A stretch of 9,822 bases of DNA from assembly GCA_021767525.1 (NCBI GenBank), contig JAASTF010000099.1, forward strand, positions 1-9,822, written 5' to 3'. Shown here in pieces: positions 1 through 6,973 of the stretch; the stretch's first letter is position 1, and every line of letters starts with the position of its first letter. The position numbers were made by a program, and so were the translations under genes. This DNA is from Paracoccaceae bacterium (GTDB taxonomy: Bacteria > Pseudomonadota > Alphaproteobacteria > Rhodobacterales > Rhodobacteraceae). Under the pieces are notes generated by a model. That model saw nothing but the letters and a program-made list of their open reading frames with translations, was not told the DNA's origin and searched no databases.

Positions 1-1275
1 GGCGCACAATGGGGCGACGAGGGCAAGGGCAAGATCGTCGATTGGCTGAGCGAGCGGGCGGACGTGATCTGCCGCTTTCAGGGCGGGCACAATGCCGGGC
101 ACACGCTGGTGGTCGACGGCACTGTTTACAAGCTGCACGCACTGCCTTCGGGCGTGGTGCGCGGCGGCAAGCTGAGCGTGATCGGCAACGGCGTGGTCCT
201 GGACCCGTGGCACCTGCTGACCGAGATCGAAACGATCACCAAGCAGGGCGTCGACATCACGCCCGAGACGCTGATGATCGCCGAGAATACCTCGCTTATC
301 CTGCCGTTTCATGGCGAGCTTGACCGCGCCCGCGAAGAGGCCGCGCAAAAGGGCACCAAGATCGGCACCACCGGCCGCGGCATCGGCCCGTGTTACGAGG
401 ACAAGGTGGGCCGCCGTGCGATCCGCGTGGCCGACCTGGCCGACCAGGCCACGCTCGAGGCGCGGGTGGACCGCGCGTTGCAGCACCACGACCCGCTGCG
501 CCGGGGCCTGGGCATCGACCCGATCGACCGCGACGCGCTGATCGCGCAACTGCAAGACATCGCACCGAAAATTCTGCATTACGCGGCCCCTGTCTGGAAA
601 GTGCTGAACGAAAAGCGCAAGGCGGGCAACCGCATCCTGTTCGAAGGGGCGCAGGGCGCGTTGCTGGACATCGATTTCGGCACCTATCCCTTCGTCACCT
701 CGTCGAACGTGATCGCGGGCCAGGCGGCCACTGGCGTGGGCATCGGGCCGGGTGCGATCGATTACGTTCTGGGCATCGTCAAGGCCTATACCACCCGCGT
801 GGGAGAAGGCCCGTTCCCGACCGAGCTGCACGACGCCGATGGCCAGCGCCTGGGCGAGCGCGGGCACGAGTTTGGCACCACCACGGGCCGCAAACGCCGC
901 TGTGGTTGGTTCGATGCCGCGCTGGTGCGCCAGACCTGCGCCACCAGCGGCGTCAACGGGATTTCCCTGACCAAGCTGGATGTGCTGGACGGGTTCGACA
1001 CGTTGAAAATCTGCGTCGGCTATGACCTGGATGGCACGCGGCTGGATTACCTGCCGACCGCCGCCGAGGCGCAGGCGCGCTGCACCCCCATCTACGAAGA
1101 GATGGAGGGCTGGCACGAGTCGACCGAGGGCGCGCGCAGCTGGGCCGATCTGCCCGCGAATGCCATCAAGTATGTGCGCCGCGTCGAAGAGTTGATCGAA
1201 TGCCCGGTCGCTCTACTCTCTACTTCGCCCGAACGTGACGACACGATCCTTGTAACGGACCCGTTTGCCGACTGA
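1..1275 (+). CDS. purA: Adenylosuccinate synthetase (5' end cut by window edge)
   Basis: PurA catalyses the GTP-dependent joining of IMP and aspartate to give adenylosuccinate, the first committed step from IMP to AMP, in the cytosol. The reading frame is open from base 1, and 424 residues are visible. The fragment opens with GAQWGDEGKGK, the family's nucleotide-binding and catalytic loop. The catalytic Asp is fragment residue 6, and GGHNAGHT with the catalytic His is at 29-36. By comparison with the E. coli enzyme (Asp13, His41), about seven residues are missing. Further family motifs are TTGRGIGP, FEGAQGALLDIDFGTYPFVTSSN, the substrate loop GTTTGRKRR at 292-300, and LTKLDVLDG. The protein ends in DPFAD, as usual. 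Full length would be about 431 residues, normal for the family. The stop codon overlaps the next start (TGATG), so the DUF2842 gene is probably translationally coupled to it. Identification is firm. Confidence 0.98.
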   Translation, partial: GAQWGDEGKGKIVDWLSERADVICRFQGGHNAGHTLVVDGTVYKLHALPSGVVRGGKLSVIGNGVVLDPWHLLTEIETITKQGVDITPETLMIAENTSLILPFHGELDRAREEAAQKGTKIGTTGRGIGPCYEDKVGRRAIRVADLADQATLEARVDRALQHHDPLRRGLGIDPIDRDALIAQLQDIAPKILHYAAPVWKVLNEKRKAGNRILFEGAQGALLDIDFGTYPFVTSSNVIAGQAATGVGIGPGAIDYVLGIVKAYTTRVGEGPFPTELHDADGQRLGERGHEFGTTTGRKRRCGWFDAALVRQTCATSGVNGISLTKLDVLDGFDTLKICVGYDLDGTRLDYLPTAAEAQARCTPIYEEMEGWHESTEGARSWADLPANAIKYVRRVEELIECPVALLSTSPERDDTILVTDPFAD

Positions 1276-1499
1276 TGAGCCTGAGTTACAAAGCCCGGAA
1301 ACGCTGGTCGCTGGTCATTTTGTTGATCGGCCTGCCGCTCTATATCGTGGCGGCGGTAACGGTCGTGAACATGCTGGACCGCCCGCCGATCTGGGCCGAA
1401 TTCCTGGTTTACGTGGTTTTGGGGTTCGTCTGGGCGCTGCCGTTCAAATTCGTGTTTCGCGGCGTCGGCCAACCTGACCCGGACGATCCCGAACAGTGA
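1275..1499 (+). CDS. DUF2842 small inner-membrane protein
   Basis: This is a 74-residue protein of unknown function. It has a short basic N-terminus (SLSYKARKRW), a first hydrophobic segment at about 12-33, a short loop containing RPPIWAEF, a second hydrophobic segment at about 42-60, and a polar acidic tail (QPDPDDPEQ). This two-helix pattern, with the conserved PPIWAEF...VYVVLGFVWALPFK stretch, matches the DUF2842 family, which as far as I recall is largely alphaproteobacterial and often sits beside purA. The start codon shares one base with the purA stop codon (TGATG), so expression should depend on purA translation through coupling. The gene ends just before a strong hairpin terminator. 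No enzymatic residues are evident. The membrane location is predicted from hydrophobicity only. Confidence 0.85.
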   Translation: MSLSYKARKRWSLVILLIGLPLYIVAAVTVVNMLDRPPIWAEFLVYVVLGFVWALPFKFVFRGVGQPDPDDPEQ

Positions 1500-1515
1500 C
1501 CGGCGCATGAAACGA

Positions 1516-1546
1516 AAAACGGCGGGCCAGAGCGGCCCGCCGTTTT
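1516..1546. terminator. Bidirectional intrinsic terminator between convergent genes
   Basis: A perfect 13-bp inverted repeat (AAAACGGCGGGCC, 1516-1528, pairing with 1534-1546) encloses the 5-base loop AGAGC. On the + strand the stem runs into a T-rich tract (TTTTCTTTTC); on the - strand it runs into GTTTTTCGTTTC. It lies between the ends of the DUF2842 gene (1499) and the acidic-protein gene (1569), so it can stop transcription from both sides. Confidence 0.9.
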
Positions 1547-1568
1547 CTTTTCGTGCCTGCGGTCGGGA

Positions 1569-4130
1569 TCAACCGGCGCGGCGTTCCGACGGCTGAAAAC
1601 CGATTTCCTCGGATACGGTGAACCGGCCACCTTTCAGCTTTTGGATCTTGCCCTGGCGCAGCAGTTGCCCAAAGCTGCGCAACCCGTCTTCGCGGCTGAA
1701 CTCGTCCCCGATCACCGAGCGGGCGCGGGTCATCAGCTGCGGGCGCGAGAACTGATCGCGGCCTTCTACGAAGGACAGGTAGGACGCCGCGGCCTCGAGG
1801 ATTTCGGCCAGGTCCTTGGCGCCCTGCGTTTCCACGTAATCGGCAAAGTTTTCGCCATCGGGGCCAGCCTGCCCGCGCTCTGGCGCGGTGTCGTGCATTT
1901 CGGCCATCGACACACGGCGCGGACGCACGGGTGCGGCTGGCGCGGCGGGGGCATCGATGCGCTGTTCGGCCACCAGTTTCAGCGGCGCGGGGCGCACCGG
2001 CTCGGTCGGGCGCGAGGTGCCGCTGCCCTCGGCGCGGGGGCGGCGGGGGCGCACGACGCTGGCCAGGTCTTCGCGGAACACGTCGCCGATCGTGTCGTCT
2101 TCGCTGGCAACGCCGGCCTCCTTGTCGGCGCGGGTCGCCGCGACGGCGGCGCGCAGGTGCTGGATGGCGCTGCGGCGGCTGGCCGATTCCGGCTCGTCCA
2201 TAACGCTGATCGTCTTGGCCATCAGGCGCGTCATGTCCTTTTCCGAGGCAGCCTCGTCCAGCTGGTCGCGGGCGCGGCGGCGATCATGGGTCACGGGTGT
2301 GTCGTCCTCTGCCTCGGCAAAGATCGAATCGGCGTCAAAGCCCGTGTCGTCCTCGTCATCCAGCGCGTCGGTGTCGTCTTCGTCAAACTCGGCCTCGACT
2401 TCGGCCAGCTCGGCCCGAAGCTCGGCTTCTTCCTCGGGGCTGAGTTCGCCATTGTCCAGGGCGTTCCAATCGTCTGCGTCGTCGTCGGACTCTTCGAGCA
2501 TGCCCTCGGCGATGGCGGCTTCGAAATCGGCGCGCTTCATCTTGACCACACGGGCGCGCAGCGACTGGCCCTCAGCCTCGGCCAGGTCGGCCTCGTCGCT
2601 CACCGGCGCGTCATCGCCGGCAAGGTACACATCGTCATCTTCGGTCGTGCCGAGTTCGGGCGTTGCCTGGTCGTCCTCGTCATCCGCAAGGCCAGCCAGA
2701 ATGGCGTCAAGCGCGTCGTCCTCGTCCTCGGCCTGAGTGTTGAGGTCGTCCGCGGCCATATCTTCGGTCAGCGTAAAGGGTGCGGGCGCGGCGCTGTCAT
2801 CCGCGTCGGCATCGTCATCGGACAGGCCGGCCAGCTGGTCGAGGATGCTGGCGACATCGTCTTCATCCTCGTCTTCGGCGGTTTCTTCTGCCTGGGCCTC
2901 GGCAAACTCGTCCTCGTATTCGTCCTCGGCGACAGGTGCCTCGTCGGTGGCTTCGTGCACGTCCTCGGTGCGTTTGTCTTCGGACGTGTCGGGCAGGGCG
3001 ACCACATCGTCGTCCGTGTCAGCCGCATCGTTCCGGGCCAGGAAATCGGCCAGGCTGCTGTCGTCGTCCTCGTCTTCGTAGGCTTCGGCCTGCATGTCAT
3101 CGGACACGGGCGCCGGCGCGTCGGCCTGGGCGTCTTCGGCCAGCACTGCGTCAAGCGTGGCGCTGTGCTCGTGATCGAAGCCGTCGGCATGCTCGTCCTC
3201 GGAATAGTCGGCGGCCGGGGCAACGGCATTGCGCGACACGACAGCGCGGATGCGCTGCAGCTTGGCGGCGATGCTGTTTTCCTCGGGGGCGGATGCCTGT
3301 GCGACCTCTTCGAACGGCGCGGCGTCGTCTTCGGCCGTGGTCTGCACATCGTCCGCTGCGTCGGCACTCTCGATCTGGGGCTGGTCGTCGGCGGGGGCGG
3401 GTTCGGGGGCATCGACGCTCATCAACGCGGCGGCGATGGCTTCGTCGGCCTGCGACTCGCCTTCCGTTTCGGTGATCTCGGCCGGTGCTTCGGCTTCAAG
3501 CTCGGCTTCGTCGGCGTCAGCGTCGATCGCTTCTGCTTCGACTTCGGTTTCTTCGGCTTCAGCGTCGGGCGCTTCTGCTTCGACTTCGGTTTCTTCGGCT
3601 TCAGCTTCGGGTGCTTCTGCTTCGACTTCGGTTTCGTCGACTTCAGCTTCGGGTGCGCCGGCCACAGCCTCGGGGTCTTCGGCTTCGGGGGCCTGGGCTT
3701 CGGTCTCCTCGCGCTCGGCAACGTCGGCGTCTTGGTCGGTGCGCGCGGTGTCTTCGGCGGTTTCGGCCGACTGTTCGGCGGCAGCTTCGGGCGTGGCGTC
3801 GGTTTCGGCTTGCGGTGCTTCGGACTTCGGCTGCGCTGCGACGCTGTCGGCAAGGGCCGGGGCGGCGGTTGCGGCCTCGGCCGCGCGCAGCACGATCCCG
3901 CCTTTTTCCTCGCGCGCTTCGACACGGCGGGCGATTTCGCGCTCGGCGATACGGGCCAGCATCTCGGCGTCCGGCGTGGGCGGTTCGGCCCCAAAGTAAC
4001 GATCGTCGGCGGCCAGGTCGCGGAAATACTCCGCAATCGCCTTCATCGTTTCAAAGGAATCATCGAACCCTTCCAACGTGCACGAGAATGTGCCGTAGGA
4101 AACCGTCAGGATTTTACTCGTGCTCACCAT
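1569..4130 (-). CDS. Large, highly acidic protein of unknown function with conserved-looking ends
   Basis: I do not recognise a characterised family. The product is 853 residues. Residues about 1-75 look folded (a strand-helix stretch including SYGTFSCTLEGFDDSFETMK, then AIAEYFRDLAADDRYFGAEP and a charged helix). Residues about 85-520 are dominated by Ala, Glu, Asp and Thr and appear disordered, with a 14-residue repeat (unit like AEAEETEVEAEAPD) in four copies at about 159-216. A basic patch lies at 523-533 (SLRARVVKMKR), a predicted helical stretch at about 617-670, and a Pro/Arg-rich linker at about 690-755. The C-terminal block at about 760-853 (YLSFVEGRDQFSRPQLM..., FGQLLRQGKIQKLKGGRFTV) resembles a small winged-helix-like fold. 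No signal peptide, membrane segment or catalytic motif is visible. I chose ATG at 4130 because the N-terminal domain begins there and an AAAGG site lies about 10 bases upstream; a start at 4172 would add 14 unconvincing residues. It faces the DUF2842 gene and is divergent from thiN. The coding call is strong; the function is unknown. Confidence 0.9.
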   Translation of the reverse strand: MVSTSKILTVSYGTFSCTLEGFDDSFETMKAIAEYFRDLAADDRYFGAEPPTPDAEMLARIAEREIARRVEAREEKGGIVLRAAEAATAAPALADSVAAQPKSEAPQAETDATPEAAAEQSAETAEDTARTDQDADVAEREETEAQAPEAEDPEAVAGAPEAEVDETEVEAEAPEAEAEETEVEAEAPDAEAEETEVEAEAIDADADEAELEAEAPAEITETEGESQADEAIAAALMSVDAPEPAPADDQPQIESADAADDVQTTAEDDAAPFEEVAQASAPEENSIAAKLQRIRAVVSRNAVAPAADYSEDEHADGFDHEHSATLDAVLAEDAQADAPAPVSDDMQAEAYEDEDDDSSLADFLARNDAADTDDDVVALPDTSEDKRTEDVHEATDEAPVAEDEYEDEFAEAQAEETAEDEDEDDVASILDQLAGLSDDDADADDSAAPAPFTLTEDMAADDLNTQAEDEDDALDAILAGLADDEDDQATPELGTTEDDDVYLAGDDAPVSDEADLAEAEGQSLRARVVKMKRADFEAAIAEGMLEESDDDADDWNALDNGELSPEEEAELRAELAEVEAEFDEDDTDALDDEDDTGFDADSIFAEAEDDTPVTHDRRRARDQLDEAASEKDMTRLMAKTISVMDEPESASRRSAIQHLRAAVAATRADKEAGVASEDDTIGDVFREDLASVVRPRRPRAEGSGTSRPTEPVRPAPLKLVAEQRIDAPAAPAAPVRPRRVSMAEMHDTAPERGQAGPDGENFADYVETQGAKDLAEILEAAASYLSFVEGRDQFSRPQLMTRARSVIGDEFSREDGLRSFGQLLRQGKIQKLKGGRFTVSEEIGFQPSERRAG
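3487..3654 (-). repeat. In-frame tandem repeat, four copies of 42 bp
   Basis: On the + strand the 42-bp unit begins GCTTCTGCTTCGACTTCGGT. Copies lie at 3529-3570, 3571-3612 and 3613-3654 and are nearly identical. A diverged fourth copy is at 3487-3528. Read on the coding strand it gives 14-residue units rich in Glu and Ala. Near identity at DNA level suggests recent slippage or unequal crossover, so copy number may differ between strains. Confidence 0.85.
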
Positions 4131-4190
4131 TTTCGTTTCGCCTTTCGTTGCCTGCAAGCGTTTATGTAGCACCGGAGTGACGCCGAAACG

Positions 4191-4220
4191 TGAACGATTC
4201 TTCGGTTTTTACCGTATCAT
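4191..4220 (+). promoter_or_regulatory. Weak candidate promoter for thiN
   Basis: In the 138-bp divergent gap between the acidic-protein gene and thiN, TATCAT (4215-4220) matches five of six positions of a sigma-70 -10 box. It has a poor -35 (TGAACG, 4191-4196) 18 bp upstream. A small hairpin (CGGT-TTTT-ACCG, 4203-4214) falls in the spacer. Transcription would start near 4227, giving a leader of about 40 bases. No TPP-riboswitch motif is seen. This is pattern matching only. Confidence 0.25.
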
Positions 4221-4268
4221 TTCGTGGCCGGAATGTGGTTTGTTTCCAAAAACGGGGATAATCCATCA

Positions 4269-4952
4269 ATGACAGATAAAATTGTTCAGACCGATCAGCC
4301 GGTTTTGCTGGTCGGCGGGGGTGAGTCTGACAGCCAGACGATCCAGGCCCTGCATCGATTGGCCCCGGTGGTGGTGGCTGCCGATGGCGGGGCGGGGCAG
4401 GCGCTGGCCGCCGGTTTGATGCCCTGCGCCGTGATCGGGGATATGGACAGCCTCGACGCCGCGGCGCGCGCCCGCATCGCGCCGGACCGCCTGCATCGCA
4501 TCGCCGAGCAGGACAGCACCGATTTCGACAAGGCGCTGCGCTCGGTTGCGGCACCGCTGGTTTTGGGGGCGGGGTTCATGGGCGCGCGACGCGATCACGA
4601 GCTGGCCAATTACAACACGCTTGTGCGGCATGCGGACCGGCCCTGCATCCTGGTCGGCGCGGACGAGCTCGTGATGCTGGCGCCGCCGCGACTGCAGCTT
4701 GATCTTGAGGACGGCACCCGGGTGTCATTGTTTCCGATGCGCGGTTTGCGCGGGCGATCGACGGGGCTGCGCTGGCCGCTGGACGGCCTCGATTTCGCGC
4801 CCGATGGGCGGGTCGGCACCTCGAACGTGGCGACGGGGCCAGTGCGGTTGGAATTCGACCGGCCGGGGATGCTGCTTATTCTGCCGCGAGCCCGGTTGGA
4901 GGCGGCGGTGCGGGCGGCACTGGCGTCTGGCGGCTGGTGGCCCTCTCTCTAA
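4269..4952 (+). CDS. thiN: Thiamine pyrophosphokinase
   Basis: The enzyme transfers pyrophosphate from ATP to thiamine, giving thiamine diphosphate directly, and so salvages thiamine in the cytosol. The 227-residue product shows the family's ordered motifs: VLLVGGGES (12-20), ADGGA (38-42), GDMDSL (57-62), the catalytic-site stretch DSTDFDKAL (82-90), GARRDHELAN (105-114), then the C-terminal thiamine-binding half with VSLFPM (152-157) and GTSNVATG (183-190). Length is normal. The frame is open back to an ATG at 4224, but I chose 4269 because MTDKIVQTDQPVLLVGGG fits a typical N-terminus and the 15 upstream residues look like leader. The Shine-Dalgarno match is weak at either start. It is transcribed away from the acidic-protein gene. 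Its last 77 bp overlap the convergent transporter gene. Identity is secure; the exact start is less so. Confidence 0.92.
   Translation: MTDKIVQTDQPVLLVGGGESDSQTIQALHRLAPVVVAADGGAGQALAAGLMPCAVIGDMDSLDAAARARIAPDRLHRIAEQDSTDFDKALRSVAAPLVLGAGFMGARRDHELANYNTLVRHADRPCILVGADELVMLAPPRLQLDLEDGTRVSLFPMRGLRGRSTGLRWPLDGLDFAPDGRVGTSNVATGPVRLEFDRPGMLLILPRARLEAAVRAALASGGWWPSL
4876..4952. other. Tail-to-tail overlap of thiN and the transporter gene
   Basis: The thiN stop codon (TAA, 4950-4952) lies inside the opposite-strand transporter gene, whose own stop (4876-4878) lies inside thiN. The shared 77 bp encode the last 25 codons of each protein, including the stops. No hairpin terminator is visible here, so each transcript must run antisense into the other gene. 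Confidence 0.85.
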
Positions 4953-5808
4953 GCACGACGTAAAGCCCGGCGGCCATCACGATGCAGATGCCAAGGGCGG
5001 CGGTCATGTTGGGCCAATGGGCAAAGATCGCCCAGCCGATCACGGTGGCAAAGGGGATTTCCAGGTATTGCATCGGCGCCACCGTGGCCGAGGGCGCATA
5101 GCGCAGCGACCATGTCATCAGCAGATGCGCCAGCGTGCCCAGGCCCCCGATGGCCAGCAACAGCCCCCATTCATACCCGCCCGTGACCTGCAGGCTCAGC
5201 CCGGTTTCGCCGGTCAGGGCCACCACCGGCAGCATGACCGCCACGGCCATCACGCCGCTGACCGCCTGCAATCCGATCGGATCGGTCGCCTTGGCGATCT
5301 TGCGCGTCACCAGCATGAAAAGCGCGAAATTCAGCGCCACGCCAATGGGCAGCAACGCGGGCCAGCCGACCTGGGCAAAGCTGGGCTGCACCACGAGCAA
5401 AGTGCCGGCAAAGCCCACGGCGCAGGCGATCACGCGGCGGTGGCCGACCTCTTCCTTCAGCACATACTTGCCCAGGATCAACAGGATGAACGGCATGACA
5501 AAGGTGATCGCCACCGCATCGGCCAACGGCAGATAGCGCAGGGCGGTGAACATCATCGCGATGCCCAGCAGATGCATCGCCGTGCGCAGCACCGTCAGCC
5601 ACAGCACCATGCCGCGCACGCGCCAGACCCGGCCGGTCAGCGCGATCAGCGGGATCAGGATCGCCGCCTGTATCCCAAATCGAAACAGCAGCACCTCGTC
5701 CAGCGGCACAGCCTGGCCCAACAGCTTGGCCACCGCGTCGGCCAGCGGCGCGATGATGCAAAAGCCAAGCATCAGTGAAATGCCAAAAATGGGGCGATCA
5801 TCAGACAT
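4876..5808 (-). CDS. EamA/DMT-superfamily transporter, ten predicted membrane helices
   Basis: The 310-residue inner-membrane protein consists of two EamA-type halves of five helices each, the usual layout for drug/metabolite transporters. The first half runs from FGISLMLGFCIIAPLADAVAK to about residue 135, with LRYLPLADAVAITFVMPF typical of the repeat. The second half includes LRYAPSATVAPMQYLEIPFA and ends near ATVIGW...AAGLYVVLRER. The cytosolic tail is Pro-rich (PVPPAPPPP). The substrate cannot be read from the sequence; the family includes amino-acid, nucleoside and S-adenosylmethionine carriers. I chose ATG at 5808 because it gives the typical short N-terminus before helix 1; the frame extends to a TTG at 5844. 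No clear Shine-Dalgarno precedes 5808. It is divergent from the metallo-hydrolase gene and convergent with thiN, overlapping it by 77 bp. Confidence 0.88.
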   Translation of the reverse strand: MSDDRPIFGISLMLGFCIIAPLADAVAKLLGQAVPLDEVLLFRFGIQAAILIPLIALTGRVWRVRGMVLWLTVLRTAMHLLGIAMMFTALRYLPLADAVAITFVMPFILLILGKYVLKEEVGHRRVIACAVGFAGTLLVVQPSFAQVGWPALLPIGVALNFALFMLVTRKIAKATDPIGLQAVSGVMAVAVMLPVVALTGETGLSLQVTGGYEWGLLLAIGGLGTLAHLLMTWSLRYAPSATVAPMQYLEIPFATVIGWAIFAHWPNMTAALGICIVMAAGLYVVLRERATSRQTPVPPAPPPPTGLAAE

Positions 5809-5897
5809 GCGCGCCACGCTAGCTGCGGCTTTTCGTCTTTGCAATCTTTAGTTGATTTCGGTGGGCAATCCTCGCGGCGACATATTCAGAAAAGCCG

Positions 5898-5925
5898 TTG
5901 CGTCCGCCGCCGCGCGCCCTAATCT
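5898..5925 (+). promoter_or_regulatory. Weak candidate promoter for the metallo-hydrolase gene
   Basis: The 153-bp divergent gap at 5809-5961 contains TTGCGT (5898-5903), 16 bp, then TAATCT (5920-5925), a loose sigma-70-type match. It would give a leader of about 30 bases ahead of the ATG at 5962. No operator or riboswitch is evident in the rest of the gap. Confidence 0.3.
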
Positions 5926-5961
5926 TGAGCCAATTAACAAGGAAACGGGAGGACGCTTTAC

Positions 5962-6933
5962 ATGACGCTACTGAAACCCACGCGACGCGAGATCCTGAAA
6001 CTGGCCGCAATGGCGCCGGCCTTTGCGCTGCCGGGGGCCGTGCGCGCGCAGCTGGGCGCGCCAAGCGCGCCGAACCCCACGCATTTCCGGTTCACCCTGG
6101 GCGATGCGCGCATCACCATCCTGTCGGATGGGTTTTTCAGCCTGCCCACCGACGGTCTGGGCGTGAACGCGCCGCGCGAAGAGGTTCAGGCGTTTCTTCA
6201 GGCGCATTACCTGTCGCCCGAAGACGGCTATTCGCACACCAATCACCTGCTGGTCGAAACGGGCGACGCCAAGGTGCTGGTCGATGTCGGCTCGGGCAGC
6301 CGGTTCCTGCCCACCGTGGGGCGGCTGGTGTCGAACATGCAGGATGCAGGCATCGAGCCGTCCGAGATCACACATGTGGTCATCACCCATGCGCATCCCG
6401 ACCACATCTGGGGCATCCGCGACGATTTCGACGAGCCGCTGTTCCCCGATGCGCAGTATTTCCTGGGCCAGGCCGAGCATGATTACTGGATGCAGGACAA
6501 CCTGGTGAACCAGGTCCCGCCCGAGGATCAGCAGTTCGTGCTGGGGGCGGTGAACTCGATCACCGCGGACGGACTGGAATGGACGCTGGTGCAGAACGAT
6601 GACGAAATCGTGCCGGGGGTGCGGGTCATCGACACGCCGGGCCACACGCCGGGCCATATGAGCGTGGTGCTGGAAGCGGGCGGCAAGCAGCTAATGGCGC
6701 TGGGCGATTCCATGAGCCACGCCTACACCAACTTTGCCCATCCCGACTGGTACAACAATTTCGACGCCGATGGCGAACAGACCGTGGCCACCCGCCGCCG
6801 CCTGCTGGACATGGCGGCGGCCGACCGCATCGCGATCCTGGGCTACCACTTTCCGTTCCCGGGCGTGGGTCACGTGCTGCGGCAGGATGACAGTTACCGG
6901 TTCATCCCGGCCTTGTGGCAATTCACCGACTAA
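5962..6933 (+). CDS. Tat-exported MBL-fold metallo-hydrolase, methyl-parathion-hydrolase-like
   Basis: The 323-residue protein starts with a twin-arginine signal: TRREILKL, a hydrophobic stretch, and a probable cleavage after AVRA (residue 29). It should therefore be exported folded, with its metals bound, to the periplasm. The mature part is a metallo-beta-lactamase fold: HAHPDH at 143-148, TPGHTPGH at 225-232, GDS at 248-250 and GYHFPF with His296. The spacing from His228 to Asp249 to His296 (21, then 47) equals that of the seven metal ligands I recall for methyl parathion hydrolase (His147, His149, Asp151, His152, His234, Asp255, His302). This suggests a complete binuclear site. The natural substrate (lactone, ester or phosphotriester) cannot be told from sequence. 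GGGAGGA lies 8 bases before the ATG, supporting this start. It stands alone ahead of the ribBX operon. Confidence 0.9.
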   Translation: MTLLKPTRREILKLAAMAPAFALPGAVRAQLGAPSAPNPTHFRFTLGDARITILSDGFFSLPTDGLGVNAPREEVQAFLQAHYLSPEDGYSHTNHLLVETGDAKVLVDVGSGSRFLPTVGRLVSNMQDAGIEPSEITHVVITHAHPDHIWGIRDDFDEPLFPDAQYFLGQAEHDYWMQDNLVNQVPPEDQQFVLGAVNSITADGLEWTLVQNDDEIVPGVRVIDTPGHTPGHMSVVLEAGGKQLMALGDSMSHAYTNFAHPDWYNNFDADGEQTVATRRRLLDMAAADRIAILGYHFPFPGVGHVLRQDDSYRFIPALWQFTD

Positions 6934-6942
6934 GACCGCCAA

Positions 6943-6973
6943 GCGGGGCAGGGGGCGCGGCGCCCTGTCCCGC
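6943..6973. other. GC-rich hairpin between the hydrolase gene and ribBX
   Basis: GCGGGGCAGGG (6943-6953) can pair with CCCTGTCCCGC (6963-6973) over 11 bp including one G-U pair, starting 10 bases after the hydrolase stop codon. There is no T-run on either strand, so it is not a standard intrinsic terminator. It may protect the mRNA 3' end or assist factor-dependent termination. The 120-bp gap shows nothing else except the ribBX ribosome-binding site, and no FMN-riboswitch motif. Confidence 0.45.

Noticed and set aside
1888..3999. Ser/Ala-rich + strand open frames within the acidic gene
   Set aside because: They are alternate-frame readings of TCG/TCC-rich antisense sequence. Composition is an artefact of the Glu/Asp codons on the other strand.
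1569..4130. The acidic protein as a CheA-type chemotaxis kinase or other sensor kinase
   Set aside because: I see no phosphorylatable HPt helix, no dimerisation domain and no ATP-binding N, G1 or G2 boxes. The acidic middle could mislead automatic annotation.
1641..4169. An 842-codon open frame on the + strand opposite the acidic gene
   Set aside because: It lies in the codon-aligned antisense frame, where stops need TTA, CTA or TCA in the sense gene. These are rare in such GC-rich, Glu/Asp/Ala-rich coding. Its product is low-complexity Gly/Phe/Val/Arg with no family motif, while the - strand product has a good start and ordered ends.
4224..4268. The upstream ATG at 4224 as the thiN start
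   Set aside because: It would add 15 residues without family similarity and would begin at about the position predicted for transcription start. The ATG at 4269 gives a standard N-terminus.
4131..4268. TPP riboswitch ahead of thiN
   Set aside because: The conserved CTGAGA and related segments are absent, and the gap is short and already holds elements for two divergent genes.
4699..5778. A 359-codon open frame on the + strand overlapping thiN and the transporter
   Set aside because: The product is rich in His, Gln, Arg and Gly without domains. The transporter on the opposite strand shows regular membrane helices and EamA motifs.
5809..5844. TTG at 5844 as the transporter start
   Set aside because: It is a rare start codon, and the extra 12 residues are basic and unlike the normal short N-terminus before the first helix. 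The ATG at 5808 is preferred, although its ribosome-binding site is poor.
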